From the NCBI GenBank assembly GCA_001512965.1, contig LFRW01000035.1, positions 72,249-136,248 on the forward strand: DNA of 64,000 bases, given 5' to 3'. The position numbers and the translations under genes are program-made. The number at the start of each line of letters is the position of its first letter. Positions within the stretch are counted from its first letter, which is position 1. Below the pieces are notes generated by a model. That model searched no databases. It had not been told where the DNA came from and was given only the letters and a program-made list of their open reading frames with translations. This DNA is from Methanomicrobia archaeon DTU008. GTDB lineage: Archaea; Thermoplasmatota; Thermoplasmata; Methanomassiliicoccales; Methanomassiliicoccaceae. This document shows, one piece after another, positions 1 to 10,960 of the stretch.

Positions 1-1291
1 CGTTGGCGGCGGTGTGTTCCATGAGCCCATTGGAGTCCAACACCTTTATGCTGGCCTCCGACGAGACGTTGGTTCCGCTCACGTCCACGAAGATGCGGAA
101 GCCTTCCAGGTGAAACGGGGGCTTGATGCCGTTGCGCAGGCGGCGTACCAGCAGCTCGAAGGACGCATCGGCCCCCTCGAACTGATATCCCTCCGCTTCC
201 AGCTTCTTGAGGTGCTCCAGGATCGCCCTTCCCTCGTCCTTCTCGGTATCGATGCCGAACTCCCTGACCTTCGCAAGGACCGAAGCGGTACCGGCGAGCT
301 CGGACACCAGCATGCGGCGCTGGTTCCCCACCAGCGAGGGATCGATGTGCTCGTACGTACGGGGGTCCCGCATCATGGCGCTGATGTGCACGCCGCCCTT
401 GTGGGCGAAGGCGCTGCGCCCCACGTATGGGAGCTTGGGATCGGCCAGCACGTTCGCGGTCTCCGCAACGAAGGCAGAGAGAGGGGTCAACAGCTCCAGG
501 TTTGTGGCAGTGATGCTCCTCCTCATCTTGAGGGCGAGGTTGGGGATGATGGAGCACAGGTTGGCATTGCCTGTTCTCTCCCCGAGTCCATTGACGGTTC
601 CCTGCACCATCCTGGCACCGGCCGCAACCGCGGCCAGGGAGTTGGCGACGGCCAGCTCCCCATCGTTGTGCGCATGGATGCCGGTGGGGACGTCGAAGCG
701 CTTGCCGACCTCCTGCACCACCTCATTGACGAAGGTGGGCAGCGACCCGCCATTGGTGTCGCAGAGGACGAGCCAATCGGCTCCCGCCGAGGCAGCGGCC
801 TCCAGCACATCCATTGCATAATCTGCATTGTTGGCATAGCCATCGAAGAAGTGTTCGGCGTCGAACACCACCTCGCGGCCGTTGGCCTTGAGGAACGATA
901 CACTGTCCCTGACAAGCTCCAGATTCTCCTCCAGCGAGATCTTCAACGCGTTGGTCACGTGAAGGTCCCAGCTCTTGCCGAAGATGGCCACGCATTCCGC
1001 TCCCGATTCCAGTATGGTCTTCAGGTTCGGGTCCTCCGCGGCAGTGGTACCTGCCCGGCGGGTGCTCCCGAACGCGGTAAGGCGGGCGTGCTTCAGCTCA
1101 AGCTTGGAGGCGGCCTCGAAGAAGGCGGCGTCCTTGGGATTGGACCCGGGCCAGCCCCCTTCGACGTAGTCCATCCCGAAATGGTCGAGCTTCTTCAGGA
1201 TGTCCAGCTTGTCCTCGGTCGAAAATGAGACGCCCTCGGTTTGAGAGCCGTCTCTGAGCGTGGTGTCGTAGATGACCACTTTATTGGCCAA
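1..1291 (-). CDS. cimA: citramalate synthase / 2-isopropylmalate synthase-family protein, 3' end outside window (TTG start)
   Basis: Reverse-strand translation begins LANKVVIYDTTLRDGSQTEGVSFSTEDKLDIL; HMGL-like DTTLRDG motif and HAHND motif. Absent from ORF track because no stop lies in the window. Confidence 0.88.
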   Translation of the reverse strand, partial: MANKVVIYDTTLRDGSQTEGVSFSTEDKLDILKKLDHFGMDYVEGGWPGSNPKDAAFFEAASKLELKHARLTAFGSTRRAGTTAAEDPNLKTILESGAECVAIFGKSWDLHVTNALKISLEENLELVRDSVSFLKANGREVVFDAEHFFDGYANNADYAMDVLEAAASAGADWLVLCDTNGGSLPTFVNEVVQEVGKRFDVPTGIHAHNDGELAVANSLAAVAAGARMVQGTVNGLGERTGNANLCSIIPNLALKMRRSITATNLELLTPLSAFVAETANVLADPKLPYVGRSAFAHKGGVHISAMMRDPRTYEHIDPSLVGNQRRMLVSELAGTASVLAKVREFGIDTEKDEGRAILEHLKKLEAEGYQFEGADASFELLVRRLRNGIKPPFHLEGFRIFVDVSGTNVSSEASIKVLDSNGLMEHTAAN

Positions 1292-1364
1292 TAAATAAAT
1301 CCCTTTCTTTGTTCTTCATGGTAAACCACTCCGAGACGGTCATCGTCATGAGGCGGACCATATA

Positions 1365-2402
1365 TTAAATGATGGCCCGGCGGGTTGCATTGCGGCGGGC
1401 CTCCTCGTCCTTGAAGATGGCAAGGATGTCGCTGAGCAGGGCGCTCGCGGTCTCCATTCGTCCCGCCCCCCGACCGACCACGGTGACGTCCCCGGCCATG
1501 TCCGTCAATATCTGGGCGATGTTCAGCGTTCCTCCGATGCTCAGCTGATGTCCTGCCGGGACCAGTCGCGGAGCGACCTCCAGTTTGTCCCTTGACACCT
1601 CCCCTATGAGGCGGATGACCTTGTTCTGCTCCGCGGCAAGGGAGATGGCCTCCTCATTGATCCCACGGATGCCCGTGCGTACGACGTCCGAATAGGTGAC
1701 ATCGCGTTCGAAGATCGCGTTCGCCAAGATGGCGAGCTTGCACGCCGAGTCTACGCCGTCGATGTCGTATGAAGGGTCCGTTTCAGCATATCCAAGCTCT
1801 TGGGCCTCGCGCAGGGCGAAGTCGAAGGAATAGCCTTCCACCTTCATGCGGTGGAGGATGAAATTGCACGTTCCGTTGAGAATGCCGCGGATGGATGCGA
1901 TCTCCTCTCCCATCAGAAGGTCGCGGGACAGGTTGATGACAGGCATAGCGCCCCCGACCGACGCCTCGAACCGCAGCTGTACCCGGTTGCGGGCCGCCAG
2001 CTCGGTAAGCTCCCGGAACCTGAGCGCCAGGGGGCCCTTGTTGGACGTCACAACGTGCCGGCCGGCCGATAGGGCGGTGCGGATGTGAGTGTACCCCGGT
2101 TCACCGTCCACGATGTTCGTCGGGGTGACCTCGAGCAACATATCGTACGCCGTCTCTCGCAATAGCTCCTCGATGTCCGTGGCGACCGGCACCTTTCCCA
2201 CCTGGCCGGTAGCGAGCTTACGGCTCAGCAGCTCCGTGGGGTCCAGGCCCGAGGGGTCAAGGGCCATGGAGCGCCTATCGAAGGCGCCCACTATTCTAAC
2301 GCGCTCTCCGAACCGCTTCATGAAAAGGTCCTGCTTGTCGCGGATGACCTCCGTTATGCCCTGGCCGACCACGCCGAAGCCTGCTATCAGGACATCCATC
2401 AT
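1365..2402 (-). CDS. hom: homoserine dehydrogenase
   Basis: N-terminal GFGVVGQG NAD-binding motif, NGTCNFIL and GYAETDPSYDIDGVDSACKLAIL motifs. Confidence 0.93.
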   Translation of the reverse strand: MMDVLIAGFGVVGQGITEVIRDKQDLFMKRFGERVRIVGAFDRRSMALDPSGLDPTELLSRKLATGQVGKVPVATDIEELLRETAYDMLLEVTPTNIVDGEPGYTHIRTALSAGRHVVTSNKGPLALRFRELTELAARNRVQLRFEASVGGAMPVINLSRDLLMGEEIASIRGILNGTCNFILHRMKVEGYSFDFALREAQELGYAETDPSYDIDGVDSACKLAILANAIFERDVTYSDVVRTGIRGINEEAISLAAEQNKVIRLIGEVSRDKLEVAPRLVPAGHQLSIGGTLNIAQILTDMAGDVTVVGRGAGRMETASALLSDILAIFKDEEARRNATRRAII

Positions 2403-2893
2403 TCCAGCCCCCTGATGAGCATGTACCCGCCGTCCTCGGCATGCTGGCGGAAGAACCGCTCGATGGTCTCCAGCGATCCATGCCTGGTGACCCTTCCGGT
2501 CACCATCGCCGCCCGCGAGCCCGATGTCATGGAGCCGGTTATCCGTATGTCCATGGACTCCAGTCCCTCCATGGACTCCAATCCGTGGGTGAGCTTCTCG
2601 ATCTCACTTGACGATATGTCTCCCACGAGGAGGTACTGGAGAGGATATGATTCGTAGACCGCGTTCATCTTGACGACGACCACGTCGTTCCTCTTCCACA
2701 CCTCCAGTATGCGTTCCAGGGACTTGTCGGTGAGGACCTCGAAGGTGAGGTTGACGACGATCCGGTCGCCGATGACGACGTCGTGATGATGCACCACCCC
2801 TATGATGTTCCCGTCGTTTGCGGATATGGGCTCCAGCGCTCCCACTAGCTGACCGGGAACGTCCATGAGGCTCAGGTCCACGTTTACCTTCAT
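2399..2893 (-). CDS. stand-alone ACT-domain amino-acid-binding regulatory protein
   Basis: MKVNVDLSLMDVPGQLVGALEPISANDGNI ACT-like start; 4-nt overlap with hom. Confidence 0.8.
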   Translation of the reverse strand: MKVNVDLSLMDVPGQLVGALEPISANDGNIIGVVHHHDVVIGDRIVVNLTFEVLTDKSLERILEVWKRNDVVVVKMNAVYESYPLQYLLVGDISSSEIEKLTHGLESMEGLESMDIRITGSMTSGSRAAMVTGRVTRHGSLETIERFFRQHAEDGGYMLIRGLE

Positions 2894-2972
2894 TTCGATC
2901 CGTCCTTTCCGCTAATCGGCAAGAGACTAATTAATCCGATGGTACGCATGCAATGAATCAAGGTAAGAAGGA

Positions 2973-3059
2973 TGGCGCCGAGGGTGAGATTTGAACTCAC
3001 GAGTCCTTGCGGACACAAGCTTTCCAGGCTTGCGCCTTACCGGTCTGGGCCACCTCGGC
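2973..3059 (-). tRNA. tRNA-Ser (GGA), CCA encoded
   Basis: GCCGAGG/CCTCGGC acceptor stem, anticodon loop CTGGAAA, long variable arm, GTTCAAATC T-loop, 3' GCCA. Confidence 0.93.
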
Positions 3060-3070
3060 CTGGTGGCTCC

Positions 3071-3931
3071 TTACCGCTTCCTATCATTTAAATGTGTCGG
3101 ATTTTTTGCTGGATGGCCTCCGCAAATCCTTATGGGACTTCGGAAAGAATCTCGCAGCGTCGGCCTTCCTCTTCGTGCGGAAAGAAGCATCTCCCGGTCC
3201 AGGTCGATGACCTTCATGTCCTCACGGAAGTATGCGGCCTTGGTCAAGCGCACTCCCTTGGGGTCCGCCGCCTCCGCCCCTCCGAAGAACACCTGATTGA
3301 GCTGGGTGCCCGCCTGGTTCACATATATGCAGTAGGCGGTGTTCTCCATCGCCCTTGCGGGGATCAGCCCCTCGAACGTCTGGAGGGAGGTGATGGGGGA
3401 GGCCGACAGGCACACGATCGCCTCCGCTCCCTGAAGGGCATACCATTTGCTCAGCTCCGGGAACGACAGGTCGTAGCAAATGACAACACCGATCTTCGTC
3501 CCGTCGACATCCATCAAAGCGGGAGAGTCGCTGGGCGTATAGTACAACCCTTCTTCGAAGGGGCCGAAATTGGCAAGATTGACCTTGTCGTACCTCTGCA
3601 CCCGGCCATCCGGGGAGACCATGACCGCGCTGTTGCGTAGCGCCCCGGGCATTTCGTCATCCCACGCGGCCATGCCGAAGAGGATGGAGGCCCCGACCTC
3701 CGATGACATCCTTGCCACCGCGTCCACCGAAGGCCCGTTCAGGTCCTCGGCCAGGCGGAACACCTCATCCCTGATCATGTAGCCAGTGAGGAAGAGTTCG
3801 GGGAATACGTAGAGGTCCGCATCCTGCTTCGATATCATTCGCCGCATCCTAGAGAGGTTCTCCTCCTTGTCCCCCAGGGCGCATGGGGTCTGACAGAGGG
3901 CCACACGGATCATCGGAGGCGAGATGGCCAT
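3071..3931 (-). CDS. carbon-nitrogen hydrolase (nitrilase superfamily)
   Basis: FPELFLTGY, YDKVNLANFGPFEEG, VVICYDLSFPE motifs (Glu-Lys-Cys triad). Confidence 0.88.
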   Translation of the reverse strand: MAISPPMIRVALCQTPCALGDKEENLSRMRRMISKQDADLYVFPELFLTGYMIRDEVFRLAEDLNGPSVDAVARMSSEVGASILFGMAAWDDEMPGALRNSAVMVSPDGRVQRYDKVNLANFGPFEEGLYYTPSDSPALMDVDGTKIGVVICYDLSFPELSKWYALQGAEAIVCLSASPITSLQTFEGLIPARAMENTAYCIYVNQAGTQLNQVFFGGAEAADPKGVRLTKAAYFREDMKVIDLDREMLLSARRGRPTLRDSFRSPIRICGGHPAKNPTHLNDRKR

Positions 3932-3990
3932 GGCTCGATATTAGGCTTGGCAGGATAAGCCATAAGTGCTGCCTCTGCCTTTTGCTCTCG

Positions 3991-4791
3991 ATGAGACCGC
4001 AGCTGAAGGAGCACGCAAGAGAGGCTATCGAGGACTTCATTCGCCAGAAGGTGGAGGAGAGCGGCGGGAACGGCGTGGTCCTTGGGCTCAGCGGAGGTCT
4101 CGACTCGGCCACCGTGTCCAAGCTATGCTGCGACGCCATCGGTCCGGACAAGGTGCTGAACATATTCATGCCGTCCGCCACTTCATCGGCGAAGGACCTC
4201 CACGACGCCGAGGAGCTGTGCCGCCTGACCGGTGCGGAGTTGCGCGTCATCGACATCTGTCCTGCGGTGAACGCGTTCGGTTCCATCCTGCCGGGGATGG
4301 ACCAGAAGGGCATGGCCGGCAATGTGATGGCCAGATGCCGGATGGTGGTGTTGTTCCACCACGCCCGCCTGACCGGCCGTGTGGTGATGGGGACCAGCAA
4401 CAAGAGCGAACTCTTGATCGGATACTTCACCAAATTCGGGGACGGCGGCTCGGACTTCTGCCCCCTTGGCGATCTGTACAAGACGGAGGTGCGCCAACTG
4501 GCGCGTCAGATCGGAGTGCCCCGGTCCATCATCGACAAGCCGCCCTCCGCCGGGCTGTGGGCCGGTCAGACCGACGAGGCCGACATGGGCGCAACGTATG
4601 ACGAGCTGGACCAGGTGCTCTTCGGCATCGAGAGGAACCTTGACGACTCGGTGATCGCGGCCGAAACCTCGATCCCTGTCGATACGGTGGCGAGGATCCG
4701 CTACATGCATCGATGCAGCGTGCACAAGCGGAAGATGCCCTTGATTCCTAAGCTTGGCGTTAGAACCATCGGCCTTGACTGGAGGGAATGA
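3991..4791 (+). CDS. nadE: NAD+ synthetase
   Basis: LGLSGGLDSATVSKL PP-loop, GTSNKSELLIGYFTKFGDGG motif. Confidence 0.93.
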   Translation: MRPQLKEHAREAIEDFIRQKVEESGGNGVVLGLSGGLDSATVSKLCCDAIGPDKVLNIFMPSATSSAKDLHDAEELCRLTGAELRVIDICPAVNAFGSILPGMDQKGMAGNVMARCRMVVLFHHARLTGRVVMGTSNKSELLIGYFTKFGDGGSDFCPLGDLYKTEVRQLARQIGVPRSIIDKPPSAGLWAGQTDEADMGATYDELDQVLFGIERNLDDSVIAAETSIPVDTVARIRYMHRCSVHKRKMPLIPKLGVRTIGLDWRE

Positions 4792-5101
4792 GCGCTTCGA
4801 GGGCTTTCCATCGGACGATCGTCGCGAAGGCCTCGCAAAACGCCAGGGCTGCGCGCTTCCCTGTGAGGAAGAGGTCCTGCAGGGGTCGCCGATCGGATCG
4901 ATGCGCATCCCTCCGGGGGATCGGCGAACCGTTGTTGGAATCGGGGTGGAAGATGGCAGATAGGGGAACCGGTTCCGGATGTCCGGCATAACATATTCGT
5001 TCCTCGACCGCACATGTGTCGTCGCTCATTCTTGAAAACGACCAAAGACGGCGCTTCAGAGGGAAAAATTTATCAAATAGCTCTTTATTTGCGGAGGTAA
5101 C

Positions 5102-5177
5102 GCTCCCGTAGTGTAGTGGCCAATCATGAAGCCCTCTCGAGGCTTCGACTCGGGTTCAAATCCCGACGGGAGCACCA
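5102..5177 (+). tRNA. tRNA-Glu (CTC), CCA encoded
   Basis: GCTCCCG/CGGGAGC acceptor stem, anticodon loop CTCTCGA, T-loop GGTTCAAATCC, ACCA 3' end; upstream GAAAAATTTATC promoter-like element. Confidence 0.93.
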
Positions 5178-5274
5178 TTCTCCGTTTCTTGAAATGTTCT
5201 CTCCCCTCCCTATCAAATTCCTATCGGTCCCTGGTCCTTCTCACGTTCAGGTTCGATCCCCCTCCCGTGGGATC

Positions 5275-5457
5275 TCACCCGGTGCGATCTTCGTCACGGC
5301 CCTCTTGGACCATGCCTTCCCGAGCCTGCTTCCAAAGCAGATCGGCTTCATGCCCTCGTAGATCGCTAGATCGACGCCAGAGCCAGGCAAGAGCTACCAT
5401 GGCGGCTACGATGGCGATCGCGATAAACATCGCCTCCCTAGGCTGGACGATCCGCAT
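5275..5457 (-). CDS. small single-TM membrane protein (hypothetical)
   Basis: MRIVQPREAMFIAIAIVAAMVALAWLWRR...; one hydrophobic helix; A/T-rich sequence upstream. Confidence 0.4.
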   Translation of the reverse strand: MRIVQPREAMFIAIAIVAAMVALAWLWRRSSDLRGHEADLLWKQAREGMVQEGRDEDRTG

Positions 5458-5561
5458 GTTCCAACCCCGGAGATGTGCCCGGGCGATGAGCACTGATCGC
5501 AATTTCCCTTTTAAAAAAGAAAGACGTTTTTAATGCCCCTCGATCGACCCTCTATCGCGGG

Positions 5562-7031
5562 CTACCTGCACTTGTTCAGCATGTAGCTCATGCTCTCGTT
5601 GGTGACGATCCCTATGACCCTGTTGTCGCAGTCCACCACTGGCAGGGCGGATATCCTGTTATCTTCCATCTTGCGGACGGCCTCCTCGACAGGCTCGTCC
5701 AGGGTGGTGGTCACCACCGGGCTGGTGGTTATCTCCCTCAGGTCGTGGAGGCCCTTGGCCACGGCCTTGGCGATGTCCCAGGATGTGACGATGCCGATGA
5801 GCCGATCGTCGAGTGAGACGACCGGGAGGTGGTTCGTCTCCAGGCGGATCATCAATTCGGCCGCTTTCTCTATGGTGGTGTCCTCCCTGATGGTGTGGGC
5901 CGCCCTCGACATGACATCGCCTGCCGAGGCCTGGTCAAGGAAGGACTTCAAGAGGTAGTTCAGCTGTCCCTGCTCGAGCAGGAACGCATCGTGGCCATAG
6001 TTCGAGCGTATCTCTCCATAGAAGGCCTTGAGGCCGTTGGCCCGTAGGGCGGTGACTATCTCCTGAGATTGATACGGAGGGTAGAGCCAGTCAGAACTGA
6101 TGCCTATCACCAGCACCTCGGCCTTCACTCCCGAGAGGCCGGTTATCAACGACCCGCGCACGTTCAGGTCGAAGTAGTCGATGGCCTTCGTGATGTAGAG
6201 ATACGAGTTGGGGTCGAAGCGCTTGATGAAACTGTCGCCCTGATGGTTCAGATAGCTCTCGACCTGGAAATCGGTGGAGAAGTCGAAACCGACCGTCTCC
6301 TTCCCCTGTAGGTTGCGGCCGAACTTGTGAAGCATCGACTCGTCGCTTAGATAGGTGATGTGCCCCACCATCCTGGCCAGCGACAGACCGTCCGATGGAG
6401 GCCTTCTGCCGTAGTAGTCTCCCTTGTTCCAGGCAGGGTCGGAGATGATGGCCTTCCTCCCCACGGCGTTGAACGCGATCTGCTGTGGGGTGGAATAGGC
6501 CGTGCTTGCGATGACCACCGCCTTCCTCATCATTTCCGGGTAGGATACTGCCCACTGCAGCGCTTGCATGCCCCCCATCGACCCCCCGGCCACCGCGAAG
6601 AGCTGGGTGATGCCCAATCGGTCGACGAGCATCTTCTGGGCGTTCACCATGTCCTTGATGGTGACGACCGGGAAGGATGTGCCGTAAGGCCTCCCGGTCG
6701 CCGGGTCGATGGAAGAGGGGCCGGTGGTCCCCTTGCATCCACCCAGGACGTTCGAGCAGATGACGAAGAACTTTGTAGTGTCGAACCCCTTCCCCGGCCC
6801 TATGGCGATGTCCCACCATCCTGGCCTGGACTCCCCGTCATGGAAGCCTGCGGCGTGGGCATCGCCGGAGAGGGGGTGGCAGACGAGGATGGCATTGCTC
6901 CTGTCCTTGTTCAGCCGGCCATAGGTCTCGTATGCGATGCGCAAAGGGCCGATCTTCGCCCCGCTCTCCAGTTCCAGAGGTTCTTGGATGTCAAGGTACT
7001 TCGTGACCGACGCTCCAACGCTCTGGTACAT
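5562..7031 (-). CDS. metX: homoserine O-acetyltransferase with C-terminal CBS-domain pair
   Basis: alpha/beta hydrolase GGSMGGMQALQWAVSYP; NYGHDAFLLE; C-terminal two CBS repeats. Confidence 0.93.
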   Translation of the reverse strand: MYQSVGASVTKYLDIQEPLELESGAKIGPLRIAYETYGRLNKDRSNAILVCHPLSGDAHAAGFHDGESRPGWWDIAIGPGKGFDTTKFFVICSNVLGGCKGTTGPSSIDPATGRPYGTSFPVVTIKDMVNAQKMLVDRLGITQLFAVAGGSMGGMQALQWAVSYPEMMRKAVVIASTAYSTPQQIAFNAVGRKAIISDPAWNKGDYYGRRPPSDGLSLARMVGHITYLSDESMLHKFGRNLQGKETVGFDFSTDFQVESYLNHQGDSFIKRFDPNSYLYITKAIDYFDLNVRGSLITGLSGVKAEVLVIGISSDWLYPPYQSQEIVTALRANGLKAFYGEIRSNYGHDAFLLEQGQLNYLLKSFLDQASAGDVMSRAAHTIREDTTIEKAAELMIRLETNHLPVVSLDDRLIGIVTSWDIAKAVAKGLHDLREITTSPVVTTTLDEPVEEAVRKMEDNRISALPVVDCDNRVIGIVTNESMSYMLNKCR

Positions 7032-7034
7032 GGT

Positions 7035-8560
<1,526 letters not shown>

Positions 8561-8561
8561 C

Positions 8562-9482
8562 TCACTCGGGGAACAGGTCCGTGCTGAGATACCTCTCCCC
8601 GAAGTCCGGCGCGACGGTCACCACCTTCCTTCCCTTCCCCAGCTCCTTCGCCAGCTCAAGGGCGGCGGACACCGCAGCCCCCGATGAGGTCCCGACGAAG
8701 ATGCCCTCCTTCTTTGCCAGTTCCCTGGCCGTTGCCTTGGCGTCCCCATCCTCGACCTGGATGATGCGATCGATGAGCGCGGTGTCCAGCACTCCAGGCA
8801 CGAAGCCGGCCCCGATCCCCTGGATGGCGTGCGGCCCTGGCCTGCCACCGGAAAGCACGGGAGACGCGGCAGGCTCGACCGCTACTAGCAGAGCCTTGCA
8901 GCCGGCCTCACGGAGCCTCCTGCCAACCCCGGTGATGGTCCCTCCGGTCCCGACCCCCGCCACGAACGCATCAAGGTCCGGCATGTCCTCCAACACCTCT
9001 CTCCCGGTGGTCTCGTAGTGGACATCCAGGTTGGCAGGGTTGTCGAACTGCTGGGGCATGAAGGCGTTAGGCCTCTCGGCGCAGATGGTCCTGGCACGAT
9101 CCACTGCGCCCTTCATCCCCTCGGCCTTCGGCGTTAGCACGAGCTCCGCACCCATGGCCTTCAACAGCCTTCGACGCTCCAGGGACATGCTCTCCGGCAT
9201 GGTCAGGGTGAGCTTGTAGCCCTTTACCGCGGCGACCATTGCCAGCCCGATGCCGGTGTTTCCGGATGTAGGCTCGACGACCACGATGTCCATCCCGGGC
9301 CGGAGCTTCCCCTCCTTCTCCGCTCTCTCGATCATCGCTTTCGCGATACGGTCCTTCACCGACCTCATCGGGTTGCATGATTCCAGCTTGACGTAGACAG
9401 CCGCCGAGTCCGGCCCTGGCAGCTTGTTGAGACGGACCAGCGGGGTTCTGCCGATAGTTTCCAGTATATTGTTGAATGTCAT
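8562..9482 (-). CDS. cysK: cysteine synthase family (O-acetylserine or O-phosphoserine sulfhydrylase)
   Basis: [39 protein letters not shown]-lysine region; [14 protein letters not shown]. Confidence 0.92.
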   Translation of the reverse strand: MTFNNILETIGRTPLVRLNKLPGPDSAAVYVKLESCNPMRSVKDRIAKAMIERAEKEGKLRPGMDIVVVEPTSGNTGIGLAMVAAVKGYKLTLTMPESMSLERRRLLKAMGAELVLTPKAEGMKGAVDRARTICAERPNAFMPQQFDNPANLDVHYETTGREVLEDMPDLDAFVAGVGTGGTITGVGRRLREAGCKALLVAVEPAASPVLSGGRPGPHAIQGIGAGFVPGVLDTALIDRIIQVEDGDAKATARELAKKEGIFVGTSSGAAVSAALELAKELGKGRKVVTVAPDFGERYLSTDLFPE

Positions 9483-9541
9483 TGAACCATCCTCGCTTTC
9501 GCCTGATCCACTTGATCAAGCAGGTTGTTGAGCTCAGGAAC

Positions 9542-9564
9542 GCCTCCGGACGATGCCCGGAGGC
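9542..9564 (-). promoter_or_regulatory. GC-rich hairpin in cysK leader
   Basis: Perfect 8-bp inverted repeat GCCTCCGG-acgatgc-CCGGAGGC. Confidence 0.6.
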
Positions 9565-9565
9565 C

Positions 9566-9703
9566 TCACATCATCATGGAGAAAACAGGGAGCTGACGCA
9601 TACGACCAAGGGCGACCTCGTTCACAGCCTTCGCTGCCGCCGTCCTCAGGTCCCTGGATGCGTCGCATCTTTTGCGCGGTCTCGATAGATGTTCGCCTTT
9701 CAT
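9566..9703 (-). CDS. putative leader-peptide ORF upstream of cysK, ending Met-Met-Met-stop
   Basis: GGAGG Shine-Dalgarno 10 nt before ATG; MKGEHLSRPRKRCDASRDLRTAAAKAVNEVALGRMRQLPVFSMMM*; hairpin starts 1 nt after the stop. Confidence 0.35.
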   Translation of the reverse strand: MKGEHLSRPRKRCDASRDLRTAAAKAVNEVALGRMRQLPVFSMMM

Positions 9704-9966
9704 TTCCGCACGTCCTCCCCGGTGAACATTGTTCGCGTTATCCGGGTGATAGATGTAACTATCGTTAATTTATTTAAGATTTGGGATTAGATGTATTCCC
9801 ATCATTATCGATGCCGGGCCGATCCTCCGGGTCAGGAGATCAACCTCATGGTGACCATATCTCCGCGATCATGCTTCAGATGAACCTATTGAGCAGGGGC
9901 GGAACGAACGATGCCGATGGCCCTGATGGTCCGTGGCGGTCCCAGGGCCTCATCTGGGAAGGCGTT

Positions 9967-10134
9967 CTACAGGACCTTTCCCTGCCCATGGCATTTGTTG
10001 CAGACACCTGTTTGATAGCAGTAATGGCAATCATTGAAATTCTTGATGTCTCCGTAGCCAGGATACCCCACCTTCCCGGTCCCCCTGCACAGCTTGCATC
10101 TTCCGGTCCCATTGCACTGTGGACAGGTCTTCAT
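9967..10134 (-). CDS. small DnaJ-type zinc-finger protein
   Basis: MKTCPQCNGTGRCKLCRGTGKVGYPGYGDIKNFNDCHYCYQTGVCNKCHGQGKVL: repeated CxxCxGxG-like motifs. Confidence 0.7.
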   Translation of the reverse strand: MKTCPQCNGTGRCKLCRGTGKVGYPGYGDIKNFNDCHYCYQTGVCNKCHGQGKVL

Positions 10135-10276
10135 GCTTCCCGGATCGTTATATCGGCATAAAATCTCTTCATCTAGATATACTGCCCATGAGGATAAGCT
10201 CATCGCTCATGAGGGAAAAGGAAAAAGTGGGTTCTGACGGCCTGCCGATGTGCAGGGCCGCCGTCCCCCTCTCACA

Positions 10277-10903
10277 TCACGCGTTGGCGTTTATGATGCG
10301 CTCGATGTTGGTATCGACCAGTTCGATGGTGACCGTCGCGTTGTCGTCATCGGTCACCGCGCGGTACAGGATAGGTAGGTCCTTGCCGACATAATAGTCG
10401 ATGACCATGGATCCTTCGACCACCCTGTAATGCAGCACGTTCCTGGGGCCGAACACGGTATCGACGGTCTCCTCGCCGATCAGCTCACCGAACTCTTCCG
10501 GGTCCTCTAGGTCCGGGGTCGTTCCCAGAGTGTCATTGGCATCGCTCTCCCAGCTGAAGGTGAAGACCTGTCCGTCGACGGTCTGTTCCATCCTGACATC
10601 ATATTTTTCGATAGTGACGTTCAGGAACGTCAATCTCATCGTGCCGTCCGTCAGACCTTCCGCATCGAAGATCGAGTATTCGATGAAGTCGCCGTCGTTC
10701 AGATCGAAGGCCTGACTCAAGGAGCCTCCATCGCCCCCGATGCCGCCATCGTTCGACCCATCTCCTCCGCTGGACGGTGAGTCGAACGCCCCCAGCATGT
10801 ACGCCATCGCGGTAGCTATTATCAGCACCGCTGCGATGGCAACCACCGCCAAGATCAAGCCACGTCCTGACCTTGGCTTCGGACGTACAGTGTCGTCGCT
10901 CAT
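10277..10903 (-). CDS. membrane-anchored extracytoplasmic protein, unknown function
   Basis: N-terminal TM helix LILAVVAIAAVLIIATAMAYMLG followed by Gly/Ser/Asp-rich linker and soluble domain. Confidence 0.7.
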   Translation of the reverse strand: MSDDTVRPKPRSGRGLILAVVAIAAVLIIATAMAYMLGAFDSPSSGGDGSNDGGIGGDGGSLSQAFDLNDGDFIEYSIFDAEGLTDGTMRLTFLNVTIEKYDVRMEQTVDGQVFTFSWESDANDTLGTTPDLEDPEEFGELIGEETVDTVFGPRNVLHYRVVEGSMVIDYYVGKDLPILYRAVTDDDNATVTIELVDTNIERIINANA

Positions 10904-10942
10904 TTCCATCGAGATGACATTGCGAGCAGGAGGAGATATAAC

Positions 10943-10960
10943 ATTATCTAATGAGATAAT
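10943..10960. promoter_or_regulatory. inverted repeat ATTATCT-aatg-AGATAAT upstream of the 10277-10903 gene
   Basis: Perfect 7-bp arms, 4-nt spacer. Confidence 0.45.

Noticed and set aside
14-1228. 404-aa plus-strand ORF
   Set aside because: Antisense shadow of cimA; reverse strand gives a clear enzyme with DTTLRDG motif, and the plus-strand product has no recognisable domain.
2550-2580. Tandem micro-repeat TCCATGGACTCCA with 18-nt period
   Set aside because: Lies within the ACT-domain gene and encodes the in-frame repeat LESMEGLESM; ordinary coding repeat.
4760-5029. 89-aa minus ORF MSDDTCAVEERICYAGHPEPV...
   Set aside because: Overlaps the nadE 3' end, composition ambiguous; no domain and no strong support.
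9542-9580. Selenocysteine (SECIS-type) or C/D-box explanation for the TGA plus hairpin and ATGATGA in the cysK leader
   Set aside because: Archaeal SECIS elements normally lie in the UTR and no recognisable selenoprotein context exists; C/D box spacing is disrupted by the hairpin. Kept as a neutral leader/recoding observation.
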